A stretch of 64,000 nt of DNA from Anaerocolumna cellulosilytica (GCF_014218335.1 NZ_AP023367.1:3039501-3103500); one strand, 5' to 3'. Numbered from the stretch's first letter, positions 1 through 8,783 are shown. Notes: generated from the letters alone by a model not told the origin. Made by a program: numbers and translations.

Positions 1-667
1 TTACTGCATCCAAACCATGCCCTATAAATAAATAGGTTACATGTAGATCTTTTTGTAAACTTCGTAATAAATTTAAAATTTGCGCCTGAATAGAAACATC
101 TAATGCGCTGACTGGTTCGTCACAGATAATCAGCTTGGGATTTAAGGACAATGCTCTGGCTATTCCTATACGCTGCCGCTGCCCTCCGGAAAATTCATGG
201 GGATAACGTTCCTTACTTTTTCCAGCAAGCCCCACCAACTCCAACAAACGGTTTACCTGTTTTAAAACATCCTGCCTGGTACATATCCCATGATACAGCA
301 TGGGTGCTGCTAATATATCATAAACCTGCTTTCTGGGGTTTAATGAAGAATACGGATCCTGAAAAACCATTTGTATCTGGGTACGGATTTGTCTCATAGC
401 ACTTCCTGATATTTTTGTCAAGTCTTGTCCTTGATACAGTATCGTGCCTTCTGTAGGTTTTTCCAATGCAGTTAATTGACGTCCAATGGTCGATTTGCCA
501 CATCCTGATTCGCCTACCAGGCCTAAGGTCTCTCCTTCTTCTATATAAAAATCCACACCGTCAACGGCATAGATTTTAGCAACGGTGTGGGGAATAATAC
601 CGCCCAGTACGGGATAATATTTTTTTAATCCACTTACTTCTATAAGTGGTACGTGCCTTTGTTCCAC
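1..667 (-). CDS. Peptide-type ABC transporter ATPase, OppF/DppF class (partial)
   Basis: This is the second ATPase of a peptide-class importer; it would hydrolyse ATP on the inner face of the membrane to drive uptake of oligopeptides or a similar solute. The reverse strand encodes Walker A GESGCGKST, the ABC signature SGGQRQR and a Walker B region ending DEPVSALDVS. I start it at GTG 667, eight bases after AGGAGG; a TTG one codon upstream is the alternative. The frame is open to base 1, so the C-terminal tail lies outside. It follows the OppD-type gene by 31 bases and should share its transcript. The substrate cannot be read from the sequence. Confidence 0.9.
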   Translation of the reverse strand, partial: MEQRHVPLIEVSGLKKYYPVLGGIIPHTVAKIYAVDGVDFYIEEGETLGLVGESGCGKSTIGRQLTALEKPTEGTILYQGQDLTKISGSAMRQIRTQIQMVFQDPYSSLNPRKQVYDILAAPMLYHGICTRQDVLKQVNRLLELVGLAGKSKERYPHEFSGGQRQRIGIARALSLNPKLIICDEPVSALDVSIQAQILNLLRSLQKDLHVTYLFIGHGLDAV

Positions 668-698
668 CAATCACTCCTCCTGTTTTTAGTGTCTTTGT

Positions 699-1676
699 TT
701 AATAGGATGTATCTGACAGGTCAGTCCTCCAACAACGTTTATAGTGATCTTCTTTTACCATAAACATATCCTGACTTTTACTGCATAAAGAAAGTGCATA
801 CTTACACCGGTTTGAGAAACGACACCCATCCATTTCATGATATTCCTCAGGTACAGCTCCCTGAATTGGAATCAACTCACGTTCTTCATAATCTTTAATA
901 CTGGGTATAGATTGCAGCAGAGCCTTCGTATAAGGATGTTCTGGTTCTTTAAATATGGTTTCTACCAAGGCTTCTTCCACAATCTGTCCGGCATACATAA
1001 CTAACACCCTATCTGCCATTTCTGCTACCACTCCCATATCATGCGTTATAAGAATAATAGACATGCCAAGTTCCTGATTTAGTCTTTTTAATAAATCCAT
1101 AATCTGTGCTTGGATGGTAACATCTAGCGCAGTTGTGGGTTCATCCGCTATTACAAGCCTTGGATTACAGGATAAGGCCATAGCAATCATAACACGCTGT
1201 CTCATGCCGCCGGACAGGGTATGGGGATATTTTTTTAGTATAGCGTTAGGACTTGGCAGTCCTACTGTTCGTAGCAGCTCCTCTGCTCTCACTCTTGCCT
1301 CTTTTTTATTTAATCCCATATGGGTAACGATGGACTCTGTTAGCTGAGAACCTATCGTAAATACTGGATTTAAACTGGAAAGTGCATCTTGAAATATCAT
1401 AGTAATCTGACTTCCCCTTATTAAGTCCATCTCTTTCTCAGATTTATCCACTAACGATTCTCCATTAAAGTATATACTTCCTCCGGTTATTTTTCCATTT
1501 TTTCCAAGTAACCTCAAGATAGAAAGTGACGTCACACTTTTACCGGAACCGGATTCTCCTACAATACAAAGAATCTCTCCTTCACTTACAGAAAAGCTTA
1601 CTTTATCAATACAGGTAATATCCTTTTTATCGATTGAAAATGCTACCTCTAAATCTTTTACCTCTAGTAAAGGCAT
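699..1676 (-). CDS. Peptide-type ABC transporter ATPase, OppD/DppD class
   Basis: First ATPase of the importer, about 325 residues, the usual length for OppD/DppD. Visible motifs are Walker A GESGSGKS near residue 42, signature LSGGMRQR, Walker B LVIADEPTTALDV, and the C-terminal oligopeptide-transporter region with clustered cysteines (CRFSNRCKYALSLC). The start ATG overlaps the stop codon of the binding-protein gene as TGATG, which implies translational coupling; a start six codons upstream would run into that gene and is less likely. Order binding protein, D-type and F-type ATPase, with no permease between them, is unusual for an opp/dpp operon. The permeases may lie beyond the left edge. 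Confidence 0.92.
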   Translation of the reverse strand: MPLLEVKDLEVAFSIDKKDITCIDKVSFSVSEGEILCIVGESGSGKSVTSLSILRLLGKNGKITGGSIYFNGESLVDKSEKEMDLIRGSQITMIFQDALSSLNPVFTIGSQLTESIVTHMGLNKKEARVRAEELLRTVGLPSPNAILKKYPHTLSGGMRQRVMIAMALSCNPRLVIADEPTTALDVTIQAQIMDLLKRLNQELGMSIILITHDMGVVAEMADRVLVMYAGQIVEEALVETIFKEPEHPYTKALLQSIPSIKDYEERELIPIQGAVPEEYHEMDGCRFSNRCKYALSLCSKSQDMFMVKEDHYKRCWRTDLSDTSY

Positions 1677-3337
1677 CACTCTGTCACATCCCAATTCTGA
1701 ACATTTATAAAGGAACCGTATACATCGGGAGTCGCATTCTTAAGACGGTTGTTTACTGCTCCCATTGCACTGATAACATAGGCAGATATCATAGGTACCT
1801 CTTCTTGTGCTATAGTATTAATGGTAAGATATTGTTCTTTGATTTCTGCAATATCACTGGTGGTCTGGGTAGCTGCCAAAGCCTCTGCTACTCTGCCATT
1901 GGCAAATCCTGTCCAGCCGTCGGCAGATAAAAGCCAGTTTATATCCGGATAGGGATCTACAGGTGCATAGGTATACTGAACTGCCATAATATCAAAGCTT
2001 TTACTTCCGGCAGTCGACATAAGTGTTGCCAAATCAACTGTGGTAACCTGGATTTTAATTCCAATTTCTCCAAGTTGTGCCGCAATATAATCTGCTGCCT
2101 GCGTAAAAGTAGTATCACCACTATTTACATAAAAATTGAGAACTCTCGAAGAATCCCAGCCATCTGCCTCTGCCTCTTTTATTAATTCTTTCGCTTTTTC
2201 CGGATTGTAAGCCGTTGGGGCAAGACTGGCATCATAAAAAGGCCCGGCACTGGATAAGAAGCCGTCAACAATCTCACCCTTACCATTTAACAAACCATTC
2301 AGGATATTTTCACGGTCTATCCCATATAGTATAGCCTGGCGAATTCTTGTATCTGTTACACTTGTTGTATTAAAGAATATAGACTGGTTGGTTACTGGTG
2401 CACCATAATAAACTGTTATATTAGACAGTGCTTCCACATTCCCATAGTCTTCCTGAAGAATGTTACCTGTGGTCTGTTGAACAAAATCAATTTCTCCTGA
2501 CTGAAGACTGGTTAATATCTGTGGGGCTGGTAATATCTTAATATTTAGCTTTTCAATTTTAGGTACACCCTTCCAATAATTTTTATTAGCTGTATAGGTT
2601 ACAAAATGCTGTAAATCAACATCCGTAACCTGATAAGGACCATTTACAACTGTAGGTGCGTTAAACCAGTCATAGGCTGCCAAATCTTCATCGGCAACTT
2701 CCTGTAAAATATGCTTTGGAACAGTAAGAATATAACGTCCATAGGTATTTTCAAAGGTAGTAAGCGCCATCTTATATTTTGCAGTGAATTCTACCGTTTT
2801 TTCATCAATAGCCTTTACTCCGGAGATTTCTGTGGCACCCTCTTCTACAAAGCCATCATCGCCAATACCTTCAAAAGCATAAAGTGCCATACTGGCATTA
2901 GCGAGTTTGGGACTTGCCAGCTTTAATACCGTAAAAACAACATCCTCTGCCGTTACCGGTACACCATCAGACCAAACTGCCTTATCGTCTATTTTTACGG
3001 TAAAATGTATATTATCCTCGGTAGTTATAGAGGATGCGAGCATTCCTTCAAATTCCAGCTTGCTGTTTAGCTCTACTAACGGTAAGAATTCAAATGCAGC
3101 TGCGTACTTTAATATTTCTGTTGCATCCATAAGCAACGGATTTATACTGGTGAGTGTATCTGTCATACCAATGTTAACAATTTTCTCTCCCGATGTTTCT
3201 TCCTGCTTTTCCCCTGTACTTCCCTTGGTGGTATCAGAACTTGTATTTAAGGTATTCTGACATGCGGCCAGGGAAAAAGCCAAAAGCAGGCTCATTAAAA
3301 GTACAGCGATTCTTTTTTGTTTTGTTACTTGTTTCAT
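1676..3337 (-). CDS. ABC transporter substrate-binding lipoprotein (family 5, peptide/nickel type)
   Basis: A 553-residue extracellular solute-binding protein of the OppA/DppA/NikA superfamily. It starts with a lysine-rich, hydrophobic signal peptide ending in the lipobox LAAC, so it should be anchored to the outer face of the membrane. The mature part shows the family layout, including WSDGVPVTAEDVVFT near residue 125 and a later region where bound ligand is usually enclosed. The ATG at 3337 follows GGGAGGA at good distance, and a promoter lies just upstream. It is the first gene of the unit with the two ATPases. Peptide, nickel-chelate or sugar ligands are all possible for this family. Confidence 0.92.
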   Translation of the reverse strand: MKQVTKQKRIAVLLMSLLLAFSLAACQNTLNTSSDTTKGSTGEKQEETSGEKIVNIGMTDTLTSINPLLMDATEILKYAAAFEFLPLVELNSKLEFEGMLASSITTEDNIHFTVKIDDKAVWSDGVPVTAEDVVFTVLKLASPKLANASMALYAFEGIGDDGFVEEGATEISGVKAIDEKTVEFTAKYKMALTTFENTYGRYILTVPKHILQEVADEDLAAYDWFNAPTVVNGPYQVTDVDLQHFVTYTANKNYWKGVPKIEKLNIKILPAPQILTSLQSGEIDFVQQTTGNILQEDYGNVEALSNITVYYGAPVTNQSIFFNTTSVTDTRIRQAILYGIDRENILNGLLNGKGEIVDGFLSSAGPFYDASLAPTAYNPEKAKELIKEAEADGWDSSRVLNFYVNSGDTTFTQAADYIAAQLGEIGIKIQVTTVDLATLMSTAGSKSFDIMAVQYTYAPVDPYPDINWLLSADGWTGFANGRVAEALAATQTTSDIAEIKEQYLTINTIAQEEVPMISAYVISAMGAVNNRLKNATPDVYGSFINVQNWDVTE

Positions 3338-3368
3338 AATTATGTCCTCCCTTTACGTTTACTTCTTA

Positions 3369-3397
3369 ATTATAAGTATTAATCTATATAATGTAAA
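3369..3397 (-). promoter_or_regulatory. SigA-type promoter for the ABC transporter unit
   Basis: On the minus strand TTTACA (3392-3397) and TATAAT (3369-3374) are separated by 17 bases. It lies 32 bases upstream of the binding-protein start. The rest of the 3338-3665 gap holds only this promoter and the hairpin at 3569-3610. Confidence 0.75.
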
Positions 3398-3568
3398 CTC
3401 TGCTTTTAAACTTTGTAAGAAAGTTTTTAGATTCAGCAGAAAAGATGTCCTTATATACCTATCGTTTTAGTATGTATTTTAATCAATTGAAACAATTTTA
3501 CTACCGTAACTTTCTTTTGTCAACTACAAAGTCTTGAAAACCAGACCCTTATTAGTTGTTGAATAATA

Positions 3569-3610
3569 AAAACAGGAGTATGCCTAAAATATAAGGTATA
3601 CTCCTGTTTT
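3569..3610 (-). terminator. Terminator after the SurA-N-like gene
   Basis: Sixteen-base arms at 3569-3584 and 3595-3610 (AACAGGAGTAT against ATACTCCTGTT) form a strong hairpin with flanking A and T runs on both strands. It sits 56 bases past the stop of the gene ending at 3666. Confidence 0.8.
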
Positions 3611-3665
3611 CCGGGTTCCTGTATTCTTCTTTATTCAGTTTGATGAAAATAAACGTTACGCTTAA

Positions 3666-4799
3666 TTACTGTACCAGACTTTGCGACTTTGTATACTTAA
3701 TTACTTGCTCAGCAAAGTTTTCTAAAGCCTTCTCATTAAGATTTTTGGAGCTTATTATATAAATTCCGTTAATATCTTTATCAAAAATATAGTAAGCACT
3801 TTCCTCTTCTGAATAAAAACCATAAAACCCAGTTGGTAATCTGTTAGCGGATTGCTCCATATCCATCAGTCCATATTGGTTACCGGAATCTAATACAAAT
3901 TCAACCGTGATTTCATTTCCACTCTTATGGTTCTTATACTGAAGCATCAAATAATTAAAATAACTGGTGCTTTGTGTTATGCCATAGACTTTGTAAAGGG
4001 AATACTGACCATTATATATACCTGTACCAAAATTAACAAGACAGCTATACATATCCTTGGCTATTTCCTTATCTACTTCTTTTAAAGTGTACCCCTGTTT
4101 TATCTTGTTTCGACCATCAAAAGCAGAGACAAAAAGTTTCACCGGTATGAAACTTTTATACTTTATTACCGCTTCCTTTGTTAAATCATAATTGTATTTA
4201 TAAAATGCAGCTGCCTTCATATACTTTAAATAATTATCAGTATATGCAGCGCTTATATTCGAAATATTTTCATTATTGGAATCGTATTTATTTTTTTTAA
4301 TATAGGCCAGCGTATCCTCCATAATCCTGTCCTCTTCCCAATAAAACTCGGTAAATTCTTTAACAACTTCTTCCTTTGTTTTCTCATACTGCATCCTGTA
4401 TTTTAAAGCCTTCTTATAATTTTCCTCTGATTCATATTGCTTGATGGCAATTTCATATAAATTGTGGTTTTCAAGCTTTAATAGTTCAAGTCTTTCAATA
4501 ACCTCAGCTTCTGTTACCTGAATATTTCTTTTTTCTGCCTCCTCAAGAATCAGGGCCTCAAGTATCATTCCTTCTATCAACTCTTTATCTGACATAGCAG
4601 GATACTGTTCTTTCATTTTGTTTAATTCAGAGACGTACAACTCTTCCTTATTTACTGTCAGCAGTATATCTGACTCCTCCAATGCAACTGCCGTAGACAA
4701 GGTTTTTTCCTTAAAACAAAGATGAAATACCAGTATAGCGGCTGCTATTCCCCCCAGAACAATCAAAATTCTCTTTTTTAACAGATTTTTATCTGACAT
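3666..4799 (-). CDS. Membrane-anchored protein with SurA-like N-terminal domain
   Basis: About 377 residues. An N-terminal membrane segment (ILIVLGGIAAAILVFHL) anchors it, with the rest outside the cell. Residues 40-130 (VNKEELYVSELNKMKEQYP, then a helical stretch rich in Glu and Lys) resemble the chaperone part of SurA/PrsA foldases, but I see no parvulin-type isomerase domain. A role as chaperone for exported proteins is inference. I start at ATG 4799, ten bases after GAGAGG; a GTG three codons upstream would overlap that site. Terminators lie on both sides, so it is probably monocistronic. Its neighbour upstream is a secreted protease, which may or may not be a client. Confidence 0.6.
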   Translation of the reverse strand: MSDKNLLKKRILIVLGGIAAAILVFHLCFKEKTLSTAVALEESDILLTVNKEELYVSELNKMKEQYPAMSDKELIEGMILEALILEEAEKRNIQVTEAEVIERLELLKLENHNLYEIAIKQYESEENYKKALKYRMQYEKTKEEVVKEFTEFYWEEDRIMEDTLAYIKKNKYDSNNENISNISAAYTDNYLKYMKAAAFYKYNYDLTKEAVIKYKSFIPVKLFVSAFDGRNKIKQGYTLKEVDKEIAKDMYSCLVNFGTGIYNGQYSLYKVYGITQSTSYFNYLMLQYKNHKSGNEITVEFVLDSGNQYGLMDMEQSANRLPTGFYGFYSEEESAYYIFDKDINGIYIISSKNLNEKALENFAEQVIKYTKSQSLVQ

Positions 4800-4826
4800 A
4801 AACTGCACCCTCTCTTAATTATATAC

Positions 4827-4872
4827 TTTCCGGGGCTGTCAATCATAGTAATACTGTTAACAGCCCCGGAAA
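4827..4872 (-). terminator. Terminator after the metalloprotease gene
   Basis: A GC-rich stem, TTCCGGGGCTGT against ACAGCCCCGGAA, with a 20-base loop lies 55 bases past the stop of the metalloprotease gene. The minus-strand tail is only modestly T-rich. Confidence 0.75.
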
Positions 4873-4927
4873 TCTTTCGTTTATCTGTAGAAGTTATTAA
4901 TATAAATCTTACACTTTAAATAATAAA

Positions 4928-5617
4928 CTAGTATTTATTTTTTGCATTATTCCACTGGTTATAATGTGTTGTACAAAGATTATCAATCAAAGTTGTATCC
5001 GAACCCTGCTTCATTACACACTTACCGGTAGTGGTATGATGGCCAAGACCATATACATGTCCAAACTCATGCTGACAGGATTTCGCATCCTGGTCATAGT
5101 TGCTATGGAACATAATTGCGTAGGGTGTACCTGTGTAGGTTGCACCATAAGTACCTCCAACATTAACATCCGAAAATGCCATCATAATATCAGCTGTTTT
5201 GTTGCCGTTATAAGTCAGTCCATGTTCTGCTTTTGCCTCATCCAACAAACCTTGAACCGTGGTGGAAGAAGAACTCCACAAAGGCTGCGCAACGCTTACA
5301 AAGTCAATGCCAAATTCTGCTGAAAGATAGTCATCCGTCCGCTCTACAACCCGATTGGCTTCATATGCATAATTACTATAAGTGCTCCTGTATTCTTCGT
5401 CACAGGGTGATGTGATATTAACGCTGATACTGGCTATTTTGTTATTAACCTGTAAATGCTCATAAATAGGTTGTCCTACCGGTAATACTACTGATTGCTT
5501 TAACGTAGTATCCGCACAAGCAATAAACTCCCCTGAATGTTCCTCTGCCATAACTGAAGTACTTGCAGTAGTTAATATTAATGCAGCAAGTGAAATTGAA
5601 ATAATTTTTTTAATCAT
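4928..5617 (-). CDS. Secreted zinc metalloprotease, metzincin type
   Basis: A 229-residue exported protein with a signal peptide in residues 1-24 (cleavage probably after VMA). The zinc site HEFGHVYGLGH fits HExxHxxGxxH, with ligands at His183, His187 and His193 and the catalytic Glu184; a methionine at 202 (CVMKQGS) may form the Met-turn. This is the metzincin pattern; I cannot place it in a named family. Cysteines near residues 72, 182, 200 and 215 could make disulfides. I choose ATG 5617 (MIKKI...). A TTG two codons upstream sits five bases after GGGAG and is also possible. The leader is long, structured and ends in a type II element. Confidence 0.8.
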   Translation of the reverse strand: MIKKIISISLAALILTTASTSVMAEEHSGEFIACADTTLKQSVVLPVGQPIYEHLQVNNKIASISVNITSPCDEEYRSTYSNYAYEANRVVERTDDYLSAEFGIDFVSVAQPLWSSSSTTVQGLLDEAKAEHGLTYNGNKTADIMMAFSDVNVGGTYGATYTGTPYAIMFHSNYDQDAKSCQHEFGHVYGLGHHTTTGKCVMKQGSDTTLIDNLCTTHYNQWNNAKNKY

Positions 5618-5690
5618 AACCAATTTAGCTCCCATCTGCGATCTTTAATCGCGTACAAATCAAGGGGTTGAATATTTTATTCAACCTTTC
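5618..5690 (-). promoter_or_regulatory. Type II leader element of the metalloprotease gene
   Basis: Reading the minus strand: hairpin GGTTGAATA / TATTCAACC (5666-5686), a CTTGATT spacer, hairpin GCGAT-taaag-ATCGC (5638-5652), then ATGGGAG, whose GGGAG (5629-5633) serves as ribosome site. The same order recurs upstream of thiI, hemW and eutQ. Confidence 0.6.
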
Positions 5691-5812
5691 AAACATGCCG
5701 CTGTGCGGCACAAACAATCCAATGCAGAAGCCTGTGCTTTTTGGACTTCTTCCGGTGTGAAACTAAAGAATTCTTAGTCCGTGTTCTTTGCAGGCTTAGA
5801 ATTTCTTTTCAC
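5681..5812 (-). pseudogene. Possible small reading frame interrupted by TAA
   Basis: A GTG at 5812 sits four bases after AAGGAG and opens a 12-codon frame (MKRNSKPAKNTD) that ends at TAA 5774-5776. The same frame then continues for 31 more codons (including FTPEEVQKAQ and a cysteine-containing end, LDCLCRTAACLKG) to TGA at 5681. It overlaps the structured leader of the metalloprotease gene. It could be a decayed small gene, a leader peptide, or chance. I do not recognise the peptide. Confidence 0.25.
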
Positions 5813-5814
5813 AC
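5728..5814 (-). promoter_or_regulatory. Nested inverted repeats in the metalloprotease leader
   Basis: AAGCCTG (5728-5734) pairs with CAGGCTT (5791-5797), and GGAC (5743-5746) with GTCC (5777-5780) inside it. GTGTGAAA (5755-5762) can instead pair with TTTCACAC (5807-5814), which would break the outer stem. This could be a two-state leader. I see no clear promoter in the rest of the gap up to 6087. Confidence 0.4.
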
Positions 5815-6087
5815 TTCTCCTTCTCAATTTGCCTTAGATTTTTATCCTCCCTAATTGCATATACTCTTTCCGCTAAGTTGTATTTCCTTTTCCCTTGGCA
5901 TACCACCATAACGTTTTATAATTATGAACCAAGGCAACTCCCCCCTTTCCATTAACTATATAGCAGACTTAGCATAACATACATTTATGCTTTATGCGTC
6001 TTTGTGTAGAATTTCCTATAGATTGATGGAGTAAATTAATAGTGGTATTAAGAAATATAAGAATGAGGGTAATAAGGGGGGCTATTT

Positions 6088-6804
6088 TTAGGATTCCCTG
6101 TGATAAACCAATTGCAACTCTCTGATTTGTTTTCTTCTTGGTTGGCTGATGGGTAGATGAGTAGAATTGAATAGTATGACTTCATCATACTTAAATGTCA
6201 TGACATGAGCATAGTTAACCACAAAAGATTTGTGAATACCCATAAAACGATGTTTTTTTACCTGATTATATACATCCTCTAATTTACCATAGAACACATC
6301 TTCCCCATCAACTGTTACAATTCTTATCTGACGGTTCATGCTCTCAAAATAGAGGATGTTTTTAATCGGTTTCTTAATGACTTCATTACGACGCCGATAG
6401 CTGAAGGTCTCACCCATCTTATCGGTTAACTTCATACCGGTTTTAATATCTTTAATAATCTTATCTGCATAAATAGGGAGGGATAAAAAATGCATTGGTC
6501 TGATTTCTATTAATTCCCGATAATCTTTATCATTCGTTGACATATAAACAATTTGCATAGTCTGGTTATCAAATTCCTCCCTTATTATCCTTCCAAAGTC
6601 AACACCATTAAGTTCTCCAAGGTCCATTCCCAGAAAAATCTGGTCATAGTCTTCACCTCTAGAAATAAATCGTAACAATTCCTCCCCTGAATTGTACAAA
6701 TCGATTTCCAACTCAACCCTGGCATTTTTTTTAAAATCCAGTGCAACATTTTCAATCTGCAAGCAGATTCCTGCCTTTTTGTGGCATACAGCAATTCGAA
6801 ACAT
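6088..6804 (-). CDS. LytTR-family response regulator
   Basis: A 238-residue two-component regulator. The N-terminal receiver domain (about residues 1-120) has the acidic region near the start of FLGMDLGELNG, where the phosphorylated Asp is expected. Residues 140-235 form a LytTR DNA-binding domain (ILYFESMNRQIRIVT, then FMGIHKSFVVNYAHV and LPISQPRRKQI). LytTR proteins usually bind paired direct repeats and control peptides, bacteriocins or cell-wall functions. No histidine kinase lies next to it, so its partner is elsewhere. The start ATG 6804 follows a GGGGAGTAGGTG ribosome site, and its own promoter is upstream. The target genes cannot be told. Confidence 0.88.
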   Translation of the reverse strand: MFRIAVCHKKAGICLQIENVALDFKKNARVELEIDLYNSGEELLRFISRGEDYDQIFLGMDLGELNGVDFGRIIREEFDNQTMQIVYMSTNDKDYRELIEIRPMHFLSLPIYADKIIKDIKTGMKLTDKMGETFSYRRRNEVIKKPIKNILYFESMNRQIRIVTVDGEDVFYGKLEDVYNQVKKHRFMGIHKSFVVNYAHVMTFKYDEVILFNSTHLPISQPRRKQIRELQLVYHRES

Positions 6805-6844
6805 ATAAAATACACCTACTCCCCAAGTGATTTTTTGTCTCTAT

Positions 6845-6874
6845 ATTATACCATATTTTGTAAATAAATGTTTA
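6845..6874 (-). promoter_or_regulatory. Promoter for the LytTR regulator
   Basis: On the minus strand TATAAT (6845-6850) is preceded by TGG, an extended -10. A weak -35, TAAACA (6869-6874), is 18 bases upstream. Confidence 0.55.
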
Positions 6875-6907
6875 AAAATTATTTACATTTTTCTTACGAT
6901 TATATTT

Positions 6908-6934
6908 AGCAGTAATAAAATATAACTTACTGCT
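6908..6934 (-). terminator. Hairpin at the end of the sigma-factor unit
   Basis: AGCAGTAA and TTACTGCT form an eight-base stem that includes the stop codon of the lipoprotein gene. There is no clear T run, so it may protect the 3' end rather than terminate. Confidence 0.4.
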
Positions 6935-7385
6935 TCTCTAACAATTTATACTCCTCATTAATCTTTACAATTATAGTATTTTCTTCACCCTGATAAATCG
7001 GTTCTCCCTTTATATTTCTATTAGCCTGGTTGTTTTTATTTGGTTTTTTGTCATCTGAAACCACACTTTTGACCTTGCCAATTTTTATTAAATGATTGGT
7101 ATCAATATCCACGTCTAAAGCAGAAACTTGATAGATGTCGCCTTTATATTTAATCATAAGTTGCTTTTCTTCAACCGTCGAAACAACTTCTGAAACAGCC
7201 GGCACCTTCTTATCTTCCTCTTTGGCTAGGATTGTTTCTTCGGATTGAACTGGTATATGAGCCGTTAAGTCATCTTGCTTTTGTAATAATTCTGTATTCT
7301 CAGAATGAATTTTAGCCTGATTGCTACATCCCCACAATAATAATGTTATACTTAATATAATTAAAAGTCCAACTTGCTTTTTCAC
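6927..7385 (-). CDS. Small lipoprotein of the sigma-factor unit
   Basis: A 152-residue protein of unknown function. The signal peptide ends in a lipobox (LLWGC), so it is predicted to be a lipoprotein on the outer face of the membrane. The mature part is charged and lysine-rich, with a basic, Asn-rich stretch (SDDKKPNKNNQANRN) in the C-terminal third. It lies 47 bases downstream of the anti-sigma-like gene and is probably in the same transcript. Its job may be tied to the stress sensed by that pair, but no domain I know can be named. Confidence 0.65.
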   Translation of the reverse strand: MKKQVGLLIILSITLLLWGCSNQAKIHSENTELLQKQDDLTAHIPVQSEETILAKEEDKKVPAVSEVVSTVEEKQLMIKYKGDIYQVSALDVDIDTNHLIKIGKVKSVVSDDKKPNKNNQANRNIKGEPIYQGEENTIIVKINEEYKLLEKQ

Positions 7386-7432
7386 TTTTATTAACTCCTT
7401 TTTCTTTTTTAAATATCTCCAGCATTTCCCAA

Positions 7433-8284
7433 TTACTTAAATATCTCAGAAGATTTAATCACTGAAAAAATATCTTCATTGCTCAAATCATCGCTCTTAA
7501 TATAATAGTCAATAATATAGCCCTGTTCCTCAACTGCAAACCGATAAACAATATTGGACTGCCTGGCTTCTCCTTTTTCCACACGTAGTTCTTTTCTCAT
7601 TGCAAGTACCTCAGGTGTAAGCTCATTCCACTGGAAAATAGGATGACGCATCGATAGATAAAGGGGTTCGGGTATGGTATCTGCGTAAGGAACGGAATAA
7701 TCCGATATGTTATATCTTTCCGTTTCTTCAGCTTTTACCACTCTTTCTACATAATCAGCTGTACCATCACTCCTGCTGATACTTATTCTAATTTCTTTAA
7801 AATCCTCCGTATATAAGATTAAAAACTTCTCTTCTACTGTGTTCTCATTATAGATAACAGCCTCTTCAAATTGATATGCCTCCGGTACAGCTTTTGGAAG
7901 GAACTTTCCATATACCTCATGTACATAACTGTCCGCCTCTGATAAGAATACCGGGTCTACTTCATTTTCTGCTTTTTGGTCAGTATTTATTGGTACTTTA
8001 TCACCTGTCATTGTCTGCTTATCCTCTGTGGCTATTGCAGACATATCATTCTTGTAGGCACTTTGCTTTGATGCTATATAAACTCTAACTTCCTGAAACT
8101 TGCTTACACTGGTAGCTAAAATTGTTAAAATAGCTGCCGTGGCCAGTATCTTACGATACTTGAAATCTTTAGAAGATTTGAAAAGCTTTCTTTGCTCTTT
8201 GTACATCATTTCTTTTGTTTTCTCAACTAATGCCTTATTTGGCTCTATTTTCTCTAGATAGGAACGGTAACTATCTTCAAACAT
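7433..8284 (-). CDS. Membrane-bound anti-sigma-like protein
   Basis: A 283-residue protein with a cytoplasmic N-terminus of about 45 residues, one membrane segment (ILATAAILTILATSV) and a larger outer domain from about residue 70. It overlaps the ECF sigma gene by eight bases, the standard arrangement for an anti-sigma factor that holds its sigma at the membrane. The N-terminal part lacks an obvious zinc (HxxxCxxC) motif. The outer region resembles the DUF4367-type sensor domains found in such proteins, from memory. A strong AGGAGGAAG site precedes ATG 8284 within the sigma gene. The signal it senses is unknown. Confidence 0.65.
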   Translation of the reverse strand: MFEDSYRSYLEKIEPNKALVEKTKEMMYKEQRKLFKSSKDFKYRKILATAAILTILATSVSKFQEVRVYIASKQSAYKNDMSAIATEDKQTMTGDKVPINTDQKAENEVDPVFLSEADSYVHEVYGKFLPKAVPEAYQFEEAVIYNENTVEEKFLILYTEDFKEIRISISRSDGTADYVERVVKAEETERYNISDYSVPYADTIPEPLYLSMRHPIFQWNELTPEVLAMRKELRVEKGEARQSNIVYRFAVEEQGYIIDYYIKSDDLSNEDIFSVIKSSEIFK

Positions 8285-8783
8285 AATTTTCTTCCTCCTT
8301 CATATACTCTCGTAACAGCCTTCTGGCTCTGGTAAGCTGCATGCGTATTGTAGATTCCTTTCGATTCAATAGTTCACTGATTTGTGCAGTGGACATATCT
8401 TCATAGTAAAATAAGTGGATTGCAATTCGATATACCGGTGGAAGCTTCGCCAGATATTCTTCCAGGGTATACCCTCTAATAATCTGGTCTTCTGTTTTAT
8501 TTATGGGAAAATCCATATCTAGAGGTACCGTATGGGTTCGAAATGAGTTTTTCCAAAAACTATTAAAACAATTAATGGTTACTCGGATAAACCAGGCCTT
8601 TTCGTGTTCTTCTTTTTCAAACTTCGGCTGCTTTCGGATATATCTTAAAAATACTTCTTGAAATATGTCATCCGCATCTTCTCTATTCCTGGTTCTTGCA
8701 TACGCTAATTTATATACCATGGAAGAATACTTTTCAATTATGTTATCAATTGTAATGTCATTACCAGTTGATGAAACAGTCAT
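8277..8783 (-). CDS. ECF-family RNA polymerase sigma factor
   Basis: About 168 residues, typical for group IV sigma factors. Region 2 (MVYKLAYARTRNREDADDIFQEVFLRYIRK) and region 4 (LPPVYRIAIHLFYYEDMSTAQISELLNRKESTIRMQLTRARRLL, an HTH) are both clear. I start at ATG 8783, which follows AAAGGAGG; an in-frame ATG six codons upstream lies inside that ribosome site. It heads a three-gene unit with an anti-sigma-like protein and a lipoprotein. ECF sigmas commonly direct their own promoter, but no repeated promoter can be tested with one copy. Confidence 0.9.
   Translation of the reverse strand: MTVSSTGNDITIDNIIEKYSSMVYKLAYARTRNREDADDIFQEVFLRYIRKQPKFEKEEHEKAWFIRVTINCFNSFWKNSFRTHTVPLDMDFPINKTEDQIIRGYTLEEYLAKLPPVYRIAIHLFYYEDMSTAQISELLNRKESTIRMQLTRARRLLREYMKEEENYV

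Noticed and set aside
5618-5814. A known riboswitch or T-box upstream of the metalloprotease
   Set aside because: No T-box sequence or ligand core that I know is visible. Only the inverted repeats are supported.
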